Source: Sternotherus odoratus (lineage: Eukaryota; Chordata; Testudines; Kinosternidae). Taken from it: a stretch of 64,000 nt of DNA. Position numbers and translations under genes: made by a program. This document shows positions 11,690-19,846 of this stretch, piece after piece (the stretch's first letter is position 1; every line of letters begins with the position of its first letter). Under the pieces are notes generated by a model. That model made no database searches. It worked only from the letters and a program-made list of their open reading frames with translations, and was not told the DNA's origin. Location: positions 69,386,390-69,450,389 of the forward strand of contig JAVMKO010000003.1 of NCBI GenBank assembly GCA_032164245.1. The letters run 5' to 3'.

Positions 11690-12500
11690 GGGGGCTGTTC
11701 GGGCGGGGGGGGGGGTCCGCGGGGCTGCTGAGGGGGGGGAAGCCCGCGCGGGGCTGCTTGAGGGATCGGCTCAGCTGTCTGGTCAATTTCACCAGGCAGC
11801 TGAGCCGATAGCCCTGCGCCGGCTCCCCCCCCCCTCGGGCGGGGGGGGTGTCCAGCGGGGGGCTGTTTGGGCGGGGGGGCTGTTGGGGGGGGCTGTTCGG
11901 GCGGGGGGGGGTCCGCGGGGCTGCTGAGGGGGGGGGGAGAAGCCCGCGCGGGGCTGCTTGAGGGATCGGCTCAGCTGTCTGGTCAATTTCACCAGGCAGC
12001 TGAGCCGATAGCCCTGGCTCCCCCCCCCTCGGGCGGGGGGGGTCCAGCGGGGGGCTGTTTGGGCGGGGGGGCTGTTGAGGGGGCTGTTCGGGCGGGGGGG
12101 GGTCCGTGGGGCTGCTGAGGGGGGGGGGAAGCCCGCGCGGGGCTGCTTTAGGGATCGGCTCAGCTGTCTGGTCAATTTCACCAGGCAGCTGAGCCGATAG
12201 CCCCGCGCCGGCTCCCCCCCCTCGGGCGGGGGGGGTCCAGCGGGGGGCTGTTTGGGCGGGGGGGCTGTTGGGGGGGGGGGGCTTTTCGGGCGGGGGGGGG
12301 TCCGCGGGGCTGCTGAGGGGGGGGGGGGGGAAGCCCGTGCGGGGCTGCTTGAGGGATCGGCTCAGCTGTCTGGTCAATTTCACCAGGCAGCTGAGCCGAT
12401 AGCCCAAGCAGCCGCGCGCTGGCTCCCCCACCCCCCCTCGGGCGGGTGGGTACGGCGAGGGGGGGGCTGTTCGGGCGGGGGGGTCCGTGGGGCTGCTTGG
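11690..12500. repeat. four-copy tandem array, about 190-200 bp per unit, G-rich with hairpin core
   Basis: Four units, each with an identical 45-bp hairpin (11765-11809, 11965-12009, 12154-12198, 12356-12400; spacing 200, 189 and 202). The arms are atcggctcagctgtctgg and ccaggcagctgagccgat (one mismatch) around a 9-nt loop. Between hairpins lie runs of 7-13 G that differ in length between units, together with ggggctgct and tcgggcggg motifs. The G runs could form quadruplexes and are likely to be error-prone in assembly. Confidence 0.85.
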
Positions 12501-12521
12501 GCAGGGGGGGGGGGTCCAGCA

Positions 12522-12560
12522 CGCATTGCACTGTGGGCTACCTACCCACAGTGCAATGCG
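12522..12560. repeat. perfect 16-bp inverted repeat
   Basis: Arms cgcattgcactgtggg (12522-12537) and cccacagtgcaatgcg (12545-12560) are exact complements around the loop ctaccta. It lies just beyond the tandem array inside the DNA element. Confidence 0.9.
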
Positions 12561-12641
12561 GGCTATGTCGACCCCCTGCAAAAGTTCAAGGACAGACAGT
12601 GTCGACCACTGTCGACCTGCTGTCCTGGTGGGGACACACTG

Positions 12642-12677
12642 ATTCGATTTTCTAAACTCGAGTTTAGAAAATCGAAT
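12642..12677. repeat. perfect 36-bp palindrome centred on ctcgag
   Basis: Each strand reads the same from 12642 to 12677, with no spacer. It forms the subterminal part of the DNA element's right end and resembles the shorter foldback at the left end. Confidence 0.92.
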
Positions 12678-12739
12678 TAAGGGAAATCGACCTAGACCTA
12701 TAGTGAAGACATACCCTTTGATATCTTTACATTCGCATT

Positions 12740-13550
12740 TGTATTCATTAAAGGGTGCCAGCTTAGGTGTTTTTGCCAGCCTTTCAGAGTGGCTTCGTAA
12801 ACCTGAGCTAGCGTGAGATTCCTGTTGGTTTCTTGCTCACTCAAACTACAAGTCACTGGGAGCGCTCAGTCTGAACAAGTTGACAAATTCGATAGAGTAT
12901 ATCTCTATTACAGGTTGCACGGGAAGGCAGGAATGCCCATCTTTGAGTGTGCTTCTGTTCTTTTGAATTGGATGTTATAGATGTAACCAGCTAAGAAGAG
13001 AGCCCGGTGTTACAATGATAGCACATATGCCACAGAAACTCCCTTCCTTGGATGAAAGATTGGTACTAGGGGTTGGTAATCCATGATCAGGGTGAATTTC
13101 CTCCCATATCTGATATTGGTTGGATTTCTTCATACCCAGTTGCAGACTTAAAGCCCCCTTTTCTATTTTGTGCATAGTTACATCCTGCCCCTGTGAGAGA
13201 TTTGGTGGCATATGGTATGGGTCTCTCACTGCCATCTGACATGGTGTGTTTTATATTCCACCCGAATTCTATGTTAGAAAGCATTACATGCTAACTTGAT
13301 AGGCATGGATGGGTTAATGTGCGTAAATACACTGTTTGATGTGACCCATTGTTTTTTTTTCCAGTCTTTTGACACTCAAATGACCATATCCACTTTTGAC
13401 CAGTCTGCAGTAAACAGTTCAGTGGATGCAAAACAGTTGCTAGGTTTAGTAAAAAGCAGCTATAATCTTACTAATGATCTAAGCTGTGACACATCCTTTG
13501 GCAGTGCAGCTTCCATTATTGCTTTAATCGTCTACTGAAATTTACATAGG
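12740..13550 (-). pseudogene. Gypsy RT thumb/connection, RNase H and spacer relic
   Basis: From 13550 down, a broken minus frame keeps RT-connection signatures (FLLNLATVLHPLN and WIWSFECQK). Next come PSMPIKLACNAF, matching the RNase H start, then MSDGSERPIPYATKSL and a NYAQ/IEKGALSL segment (residues typical of Gypsy RNase H), then KEGxxxxIPA. Near 12800 the segment LTLAQVYEATLKGWQ matches the linker before integrase. The first RNase H Asp appears as Asn in the LACNAF motif. Frameshifts occur at about 13200 and 13290. The spliceosomal-looking pyrimidine tract at 13330-13345 is antisense to this gene. Confidence 0.75.
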
Positions 13551-13580
13551 CCTTGTTCATCCATAATGTGCCCACAATAA

Positions 13581-13823
13581 GGGTTTGTTTACCTGAAGCG
13601 TCCACAGGTTCAGCCGATCACGGCTCCCACTGGCTGTGGTTACTGTTCCAACACATGCCTCGGCCCACACCACTTCCCACAGCCCCCATTGGCTTGGAAC
13701 AATGAACCGCAGCCAGTGGGAACTGGGATCAGCCAAACCTGCAGATGCTGCAAGTAAACAAACTGTCCCAGCCCACCAGCGGATTTCCCTGATGCGCCAC
13801 GTGCCAAAAGTTGCTGATCCCTT
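13581..13823. mobile_element. truncated hAT MITE inside the Gypsy element
   Basis: Matches the family at 22814-23145 from 'gtttgtttacctg' to the terminal 'gttgctgatccctt', with the inner pair ccgatcacggctcccactgg / ccagtgggaactgggatcag. The first 70 bp or so are missing, so no left TSD can be read. It separates the RT connection from sequence nearer the protease. Confidence 0.7.
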
Positions 13824-13929
13824 TTCTAAAACCTATCATTCTTCCTAATGACCCTTTCCAGACAGCCATCTAGACTGATTTCATTCTGCTTAGTAGGTGT
13901 TCCCCAGGTGTAAATACATTTGTAATAGA

Positions 13930-14117
13930 TATATAGACAATATTCTTAACTTTAGATACCAAAATGATACATGTATACAAATAGGATAATCATATTCAGT
14001 GAATTGTAACCTTTCCAATGATATCTTACATGATCTATCTTGCATAAAATACATCATAGTATGGCATAATCATATCATAATAATACTACTATGAAGAATA
14101 TGGAGTGCAATGCCACA
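13930..14117 (-). repeat. LTR fragment, same family as 36563-37726
   Basis: Shares with the LTR at 36563-37726 the run agatacc(a)aaaatgatac, 'atacaaatagga', 'tattcagt', a 'ccttacatga'-like block and 'ttgcataaa', ending in ...gccaca as expected for an LTR CA end. Only the U3-side terminus of the LTR is present here. It sits where the RT palm of the Gypsy element should be. Confidence 0.6.
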
Positions 14118-14229
14118 AACAGTGTTAGTGGGGTCTGCTAAAAACAACTGCAGCATCTTTATAGATTCCAATCCAGATGAATTGGTCTCCCCTTCTCCAT
14201 AACATAGAAGTCTAATAAACAGTGCTTAT

Positions 14230-14425
14230 TGTTCTACTCCACATTATCTTTGATCACTTGGATCACTTCAATGAACACTATCTCTTCTCCCATATGTTTT
14301 TAGTAACATTGGTGTCTCCCTCCATTTGGTTTTTTCCTATTCCAAAGATGAAATGACAAACACTGCAGCGCTTATGTCCAATTTCATTTTGAGCATTTTC
14401 CCCACCACCTGGAGTGTCATCCAGA
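14230..14425 (-). pseudogene. Gypsy aspartic protease relic
   Basis: The minus strand reads MTLQVVGKMLKMKLDISAAV followed by FVIS, the shape of a retropepsin active-site region (normally MxLDTGAAVSxIS). The catalytic D-T/S-G has become D-I-S, which would abolish activity. Further on, a PMLLKTYGREEIV-like segment matches the flap-side 'LKTYTGE' motif of this clade, after a stop codon. The position between gag and the RT region is as expected. Confidence 0.65.
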
Positions 14426-14472
14426 TTGTTGACCTGTCGTTTTTGGCTCACACTGTCTATCTATCTATTTAG

Positions 14473-14971
14473 CTATCCTACACCAATTGCTACTGCATGT
14501 CTAAAGATAAGGTTTTCCTCAGTTAAGAGCCTCTTTTGTATGCTTCCATTAAGCAGTCCACACACAAATCTGTCTCTTAGGGCCTCTTTAAGCCCATCCT
14601 TAAATGCACCATGTTCTGATAATCTTTTTAACTCTGTTATAAAGCAGGCAATAGATTCACCTTCAAGTTGAGTCTGCTTCTGAAACCTGAACCTTTCCAC
14701 TCTAATCAGAGGTTCGGGTGACAAGTGCTCTTGAACAATTTGCATGATCTCTTTAAAGGTTTTGCTTTCTGGCTTCTCTGGGGCAATGAGACTGCATACT
14801 AAACTGTCTGTTTTCCCTCCCATCACACTCAGTAATGCTGCTACATGTCTTTCTGGGGGAAATCTCATTTACTTCAAAATACTGCTCCAGCTGCTCCATA
14901 TATGCAGGCCAGCCATCTGTGGCACTGCCAAAGGCCTTCGTTTTTCCAGTAAAGTGAGGTGAAAATGCCAT
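14473..14971 (-). pseudogene. Gypsy gag relic
   Basis: Two overlapping minus frames. 14971-14850 gives the N-terminus (MAFSPHFTGKTKAFG..., then WPAYMEQLEQYFEVNEI). After a frameshift near 14860, 14868-14473 continues with LIAPEKPESKTFKEIMQIVQ, EHLSPEPLIRVERFRFQKQ, GESIACFITELKRLSEH and LRDRFVCGL. These are the conserved retrotransposon gag motifs (the GESI...LxxLxxxC and L(R)DRxVCGL region). Gag would form the virus-like particle. The zinc-knuckle end is not visible. One frameshift suffices to break it. Confidence 0.8.
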
Positions 14972-15110
14972 TTCACCTCACTGCTGTTAGGTTATTAGTT
15001 CAAAGCACTCAGAGCAGCCTCCTCTCCACTGTCACGTCACCCCCTCCCTTGCTCTGGGACTGCTAGCAGGGTCATAGATTGCTTTGCTATTCTGATGCAT
15101 GGAAGGTTCT

Positions 15111-15127
15111 TGAAATCATAATCACCA
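15111..15127 (-). other. candidate primer-binding site
   Basis: In element orientation a TGG trinucleotide, followed by TGATTATG, starts 2 nt after the 5' LTR end, where a tRNA primer would pair. The matching tRNA could not be identified, and the site may be mutated. Confidence 0.4.
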
Positions 15128-15129
15128 AT

Positions 15130-15349
15130 TGTTATGTAAGACAGGAATAGCATGAATCCCTAATTAGAAACGGAGACCTGTAAACATGGTTGGAGTCATG
15201 ATGGCTGGCTGACTCCTGTATTGACGAGATGGAAGAAAAACATAATAACCCTGGTATAACAACAAAGTTAGCATAAGCAACTGTTTAAAAGCATACTTGC
15301 AAGGTCACCTAAACAGATTCAACACAGCTTAATACACTCACATATCTCA
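15130..15349 (-). repeat. 5' LTR of the Gypsy element
   Basis: About 220 bp, paired with 9988-10206. In element orientation it begins TGAGATATG and ends in CA. It lies just upstream of gag with a possible primer-binding site next to it. Confidence 0.8.
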
Positions 15350-15495
15350 CAGTCTCCTAGTCAGTATACCTAGTATAGGGGATATTCAGAACCATACTGG
15401 ACTATTCCACACTCATGGTACCATTTCATCAGAATAAAGGTGGTAGAATTAGGGCCTACTGGATGAGGTAAAGCTAGAGTATCAGCCATTACTAC

Positions 15496-16378
15496 TAGAG
15501 TTGCCAGGCATACAGTTTTCGAGCAGAACATCTGGTCAAAAAGGGACCCTGGCAGCTCCAGTCAGCACCGCTGACCAGGCATCCCCTAGTGCCAGCTCCA
15601 CAGCTCCCATTGGCCAGGAACTGCAACCAACGGGAGCTGTGGGAGAGGCACCTGCAGGTGTGCAGGCTGTGCACAGAGCCTTCCTGGCAGCCCATGCACC
15701 TAGAAGCTGCAGGGACCTAGTGGTCACTTCCTGGGAGCTGTGGTAAGCACCCCGCACTCTCAACCCAACCCTCAACCCCCCTCCCCAGCCCAGAGTCTCC
15801 TCCTAAACTCCAAAACTCTCATCCCCGTCCCCACCCCAGAGCCCACACCCCCAGCAGGAACCTGCACCATCTCCTTAACCTCAACCCTCTGCCCCATTCT
15901 GGAGCCCCCTCCTGCATCCCAAACCCCACATCCCCACCCACATCCCAGCTGGAGCTCTCACCCCTTCGCCCCTGCACTCTAACCTCCTGCCCCAGCCCGG
16001 AGCCCTCTCCCACACTCTGAACCCCTCATTTTTGGCCCCACCTGGAGTCTATACCCCCAGCCCAAAGCCCATACTTCTGCACCCAAACCCCCAACCTGGA
16101 GCCCTCCCCTGCATTCCAAACCCCTCATCACCAGCCCTACCCCAGAGCCTGCACCCCCACCGGAGCCCTGATCCCCATCCTGTACCCGAACCCCTGCCCC
16201 GTCCAGTGAAAATGAGTGAGGGTGGGGGAGAGTGAGTGATGGAGGGAGGTGGAAATGGAGACAGTGGGGGTTGGGGACTCAGAGAAGGGGTGGGCTAGGG
16301 GTGGGCCTTGAGGAAATGGAGGGGCGGAGGGCGGGGCGGGGTTTTCGGTTTTGTGCAATTAGAAAGTTGGCAAACCTA
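15496..16378. mobile_element. 883-bp hAT-like non-autonomous element
   Basis: Short TIRs tagagttgcca (left) and tggcaaaccta (right), flanked by a perfect 8-bp duplication attactac (15488-15495 and 16379-16386). Interior: 15540-15700 is GC-rich with foldback (cacagctcccattggcc / gggagctgtggg). 15745-16200 is a pyrimidine-rich degenerate tandem repeat, unit about 60-75 bp, built on 'ccccagcccagagcc' and 'aacccctcat' motifs. 16210-16330 is G-rich. Overlapping ORFs here are low-complexity artefacts. Confidence 0.85.
15745..16200. repeat. C-rich degenerate minisatellite inside the 883-bp element
   Basis: The cycle 'cagcccagagcc...ctccaaaccctcat...cccac' is repeated imperfectly about six or seven times. 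All translations are proline/serine-rich and mean nothing biologically. Confidence 0.7.
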
Positions 16379-16429
16379 ATTACTACTTTCATTCAACTGC
16401 CTTTCTTTTTTCCTTTTGTGGTAACTTCC

Positions 16430-16620
16430 AAACCAGTATAGTGAACAGTATCCAATTAACAATACTTGTATAGCATATTTCACCTCAGGATCTCAAAGTG
16501 CTTTATAACACTAATTTAAGAATCATAACACCTCTGTAAATAGTTTAGTCCCCATTTAAAATATTCCTAACCAGGGGAAAAGAGAACATCAGGTCTTGTA
16601 GGCATAGAGCTGAGTGGTAA
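16430..16620. repeat. possible MIR-related fragment
   Basis: Contains 'atctcaaagtgctttataa' and 'agtccccatttaaaat', resembling the 5'-core part of the relic at 6415-6672, but decayed. Confidence 0.35.
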
Positions 16621-16629
16621 ACAGCCTTC

Positions 16630-17030
16630 TCATCCCATGACAATTTTTACAATTTTGAAAAAATGTCCTTTCCCCGGTCAAGATGAACAGTCAAAATCTG
16701 AAAATATTTTGTGAACTGAAAATCTTTTTTTAAAAAAAATCAGGTCAATCAAAGCCTTGTGTTTCAAAAATTTGGAAGTGTTTCATTTCAGTTTTGACCT
16801 TTATTAGATTTTAGCTTTTTAAACAATAAAGTAACTCAAATTTCAAAAAGAAAAGTTATTTTGAACCTAAAAATAAAATCTTTCATTTTGAAAATATCCG
16901 AATGAAACAGAGAGACAATTTCAAACTATTTTTTCCATTTAAAAAAAAAATAGTCAAAGCCACCTCTTTCCCACAGAAAGTTTTGGCTTTGATGAAGTGG
17001 CATTTTCTGATGAAAAACATTTCAGTAATA
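16630..17030. repeat. AT-rich 'gaaaat/cattttc' repeat
   Basis: Alternating attttgaaaa and gaaaatg-type words on both strands, with foldback tendency, similar in style to 42290-42560. Family unknown. Confidence 0.4.
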
Positions 17031-18804
17031 AATTCACAACCAACTCTTTATAAGCACACACACCACACTCCCACCATTGTGCGGCCACCATGACTCCGAA
17101 GGGAAGCACTGGAAGTACTCTGCCTCTGAGAGCTGTCCATTGTGAATGGGAGTGCAGAAACTCATACCTTCTTTGAGGAATGCTGCATTCTGCCCCTTAT
17201 TGAATTGGGAAGAATGCAGGGAGGGACCACAGTCATAGCCCTGCCTACTTTCCATCTCTCTGCACTCTTGGGGGGTGGGGGTAGGGGTGCACCCCATAAA
17301 TAGTTACATTCAATTTCTAAAATATAAAATAACAACTATTTATTAGGCCCAAATGTTGTCTGTGAATGCATTTATCTCCCATTGATTTCGATGGTAACTG
17401 CACACACCCAAAAACAGAATATGGCCTTTAACATTTAAATAGTGTATTCTGGCTACCCTTTCCTGAAAAGTATATTAGTGGCTTTGAACCCCTTGAACAA
17501 ATTACCATTTTGTAATTGCCGCAAATGCACCCTCTATCTAGCGCCATCTTTTAGTACTCCTGATTTTAAAGAAGTTAATTAAGAATATGAAAAATCCAAG
17601 TCAACAGAAACCCTGTCAGCAAATATAGTTGTTTTAGGGCCTTAGACATTCATAAAACAAAGGACACTAAGTTATTCCTCTTTAGCAACCTCATAAAATA
17701 GGAGGCTCAAAAGGAGCCAGTGCTGGTTGGTGTATTACATCTAATGATCTCCATTGGGAGAAACACAAGACAGTGTGCCACATGCAGCTGAATAATCTGA
17801 GCAATGCTGTAAAGTAATTCATTACTAAACACCCACTCTGCTGTAACAAGAATTCATTGCTAGATACTTGCCCATTTAATGTGTTATGGCAAACCTTCCA
17901 ATTGATCAAACCCTTACCTTGGGCAGAGTGGGGGGAAACGTTGGGAACCTCAAATTTAGTTTTATTACCCGAGTAATTTAATTTGCCTGTTTATGTAACC
18001 TAGAGCTGCTCAAACTGGGGGGAAGGCTGCCCTGGGTCTTGGGGTGCTGAATGCATTCATGGGAAGGGGGAGCGTGAGAAGCTTTAGGGAGAAAAAGCAT
18101 ACTGCACACATTTTAGCCACAGCAATCAATTACTAGCAATGCTGATTCCTCCAGACATATTAGGTCCTCAGATGGAGCAGTGCATTTGACTCTAGATGGC
18201 ACTGTGCATTTTGATGGATTTCTGTTAAGTGTGCATAACATTATACAAAGGAGTTGTCATGTGTACATGCATCCGTTTGCTATGACACAGTGTTCACATT
18301 TAACAGTAAGCATCAACCACAATCACAGTTTTGCTTTGTTCTTGATACAATGGACAGTTGGCTTTGTTTGAATCAATGTCTTTACTGTTTTTAATATTTT
18401 GTGAGAGTTCCATGTTGATTTTTTTATCGGTATATGTACTTGTGTGGTGGGACGGGGAGGCCTAAACTACTACAGACGCAAGGAAGGATCATGGTCAAAT
18501 AAAGTAAGAGTACCACTTATCTAATCCATGTGTAGTTTTGTTACCTAGAATAAAAGAGAGAGGCATATTTCATATCTCCTATCCATGCAGTATCCACTTC
18601 AGGACTCAGAGCTTGGTGACTTTTTTCAAACTTCTTAGTGTGATCATCCTGATGCACGGCATCATGCAATTATTTCTGTGTAAATATCAAGGTTTATTAA
18701 AATGAAAGAATAGAAAATCATACAGGGAGGGAGGACAGTTAATAATCAATGACCAGATTGTGGCAAGCCTCTCTGTAAGGGATTCCACTGAAGTAAGGGA
18801 CAGA
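17031..18804. other. unassigned intergenic DNA
   Basis: No supported gene. The 87-aa ORF at 17034-17297 (minus) and the 72-aa ORF at 17691-17909 (minus) lack motifs. Confidence 0.4.
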
Positions 18805-18896
18805 GGCCTACATTTTCAAAGGTATTTAGGCACTTGTTAACTCGCATGGATTTCAATGGGAGCTAGGTGCATAAATACCTTTGGAGGACATGAGCC
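18805..18896. repeat. palindromic MITE ('ctaactcccatt' type)
   Basis: The left arm, attttcaaaggtatttaggc, is mirrored by gcataaatacctttggagga at the right, around a tggatttcaatggga centre. It is the shortest and cleanest copy of the family also seen at 5798-5892 and 51497-51704. Confidence 0.7.
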
Positions 18897-19217
18897 AAAA
18901 CTTCTATTTATTTCAAGAGGGATGGGCAGGGGCAAGTAACTTCTCTCTCTTGCATTCCAGCTCAGAGGCTCTCCACAGCTGTATTCCTAGATCTCCTTCT
19001 GAGCAGGTGTGGGGGTCGGGGGATAGTCTGGGCATGACTTCCCATGTGTGTGTGTCTGCATGTGTGTTTTCTCACTTAACATGATCTATTAAATACAGAC
19101 TGTTCAACAACAGAATGCTTATTTTAATTGGATAAATCTTATTTGTCAAGGTCCAGATTCTGCCCGTGGATTGGATATTCATGCACCACTCCCACTGGTA
19201 TCAGAGACTCATTTTCT

Positions 19218-19333
19218 TTAAAGGGATGGTTTTGGTTTTGGTTTTCTTTTGCAAATAATATTATGTATTGTTTTAAAGGGCTGTCCTTAAAGGGATGGTT
19301 TTGGTTTTTGGCTTTGGTTTTCTTTTGCAAATA
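19218..19333 (+). repeat. two-copy direct repeat (offset 69 bp)
   Basis: The block beginning ttaaagggatggttttgg and ending cttttgcaaata occurs at 19218-19257 and 19287-19333. The second copy carries a short extra 'tttggc' stretch. It is a local duplication abutting the element at 19344. The 68-aa and 63-aa ORFs on opposite strands there are artefacts. Confidence 0.85.
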
Positions 19334-19343
19334 GTATAAACAG

Positions 19344-19840
19344 TACTTCTGGGGGAATTCTGTGCCAAAAAAGTTTTAAAATCTGCACACAGTATTTTAA
19401 AATTCTGCAAAATTCTGCATATTTTATTTGTCAAAATAACATTGTATAATCACTCCTGTTTCAATTATTTTGGTAATTTATTTCAAAATATCTGTCAGCA
19501 ACTATGTTAACAATACAACACAGCCCACAGTCCAGACCCCATCCACCCCCCACTCCCCTGAGCCTTTACTTCACGAAGCTTCTTTATTTCCCACCGGGGG
19601 ACATGGTGTGGTGCAGCCCAGCCCTCCTCGCCATTTGCCAGAGCTGTCTGGGTCTCCCAGGCCCTCTCCCGTCCCTAGGAGGAGTCGTCCCTAGGAGAAC
19701 CCAGGCTGGGCACTCCGCTCACTGTGAGCTGGGCTCTGCAGAGTCCAGCAGCCCCCTATGGTGCCAGAAATTCTACTGCAAAAACCAGGAATTCTGAAAA
19801 ATTCTGCATTGTGCAGTAGTGCAGAATTGCCCCAGGAGTA
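19344..19840. mobile_element. non-autonomous DNA element, TIR tactcctggggaattctg
   Basis: The left end, tacttctgggggaattctg, pairs with the right end, cagaattgccccaggagta. It is flanked by a perfect 6-bp repeat aaacag (19338-19343 and 19841-19846). The interior has AT-rich subterminal arms with repeated aaattctgca words and a GC-rich centre (19560-19760). The superfamily is unresolved: a 6-bp TSD does not fit hAT unless two bases have decayed. Confidence 0.75.
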
Positions 19841-19846
19841 AAACAG

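Larger units (their letters stand above)
11442..12720. mobile_element. 1279-bp hAT-like foldback DNA element inserted in the Gypsy pol region
   Basis: The termini gggcatgtcttcact and agtgaagacataccc are inverted repeats. A perfect 8-bp duplication, atatcttt, lies at 11434-11441 and 12721-12728, so it inserted cleanly between RNase H and integrase. The left end folds (ctttaattcgacc / ggtcgaattaaag, 11461-11498) and the right end holds a 36-bp perfect palindrome. The middle is a G-rich tandem array (11690-12500). Long proline-rich ORFs on the minus strand (up to 344 aa, 11547-12581) are the translation of C-rich repeats in stop-poor DNA, not a gene. No transposase is present. hAT membership is inferred from the TSD length. 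Confidence 0.82.
9988..15349 (-). mobile_element. Ty3/Gypsy LTR retrotransposon, complete fossil with later insertions
   Basis: Both LTRs are present (15130-15349 and 9988-10206). The order on the minus strand is gag, protease, RT connection/RNase H, integrase, polypurine tract, 3' LTR, which is the Ty3/Gypsy order (integrase after RNase H). A 4-bp direct repeat, cagt, flanks it (9984-9987 and 15350-15353). Inside lie a 1279-bp DNA element (11442-12720), a truncated hAT MITE (13581-13823) and an LTR fragment (13930-14117). Subtracting these leaves about 3.7 kb. The RT fingers/palm region is missing between 13550 and 14230. Multiple stops and frameshifts make it inactive. No env-like frame is seen. 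Confidence 0.85.

Noticed and set aside
11547..12581. 344-aa minus-strand ORF, proline-rich (PPPARTAPP repeats), plus related ORFs of 83-142 aa on both strands
   Set aside because: They lie entirely in the G-rich tandem array of a DNA element, appear in several frames on both strands, and repeat with the 190-200-bp unit. Low stop density explains them.
13296..13538. ORF preceded by a pyrimidine tract and AG, resembling a 3' splice site and exon
   Set aside because: The opposite strand encodes the Gypsy RT connection region in the right order between other pol parts, so this ORF is its antisense.
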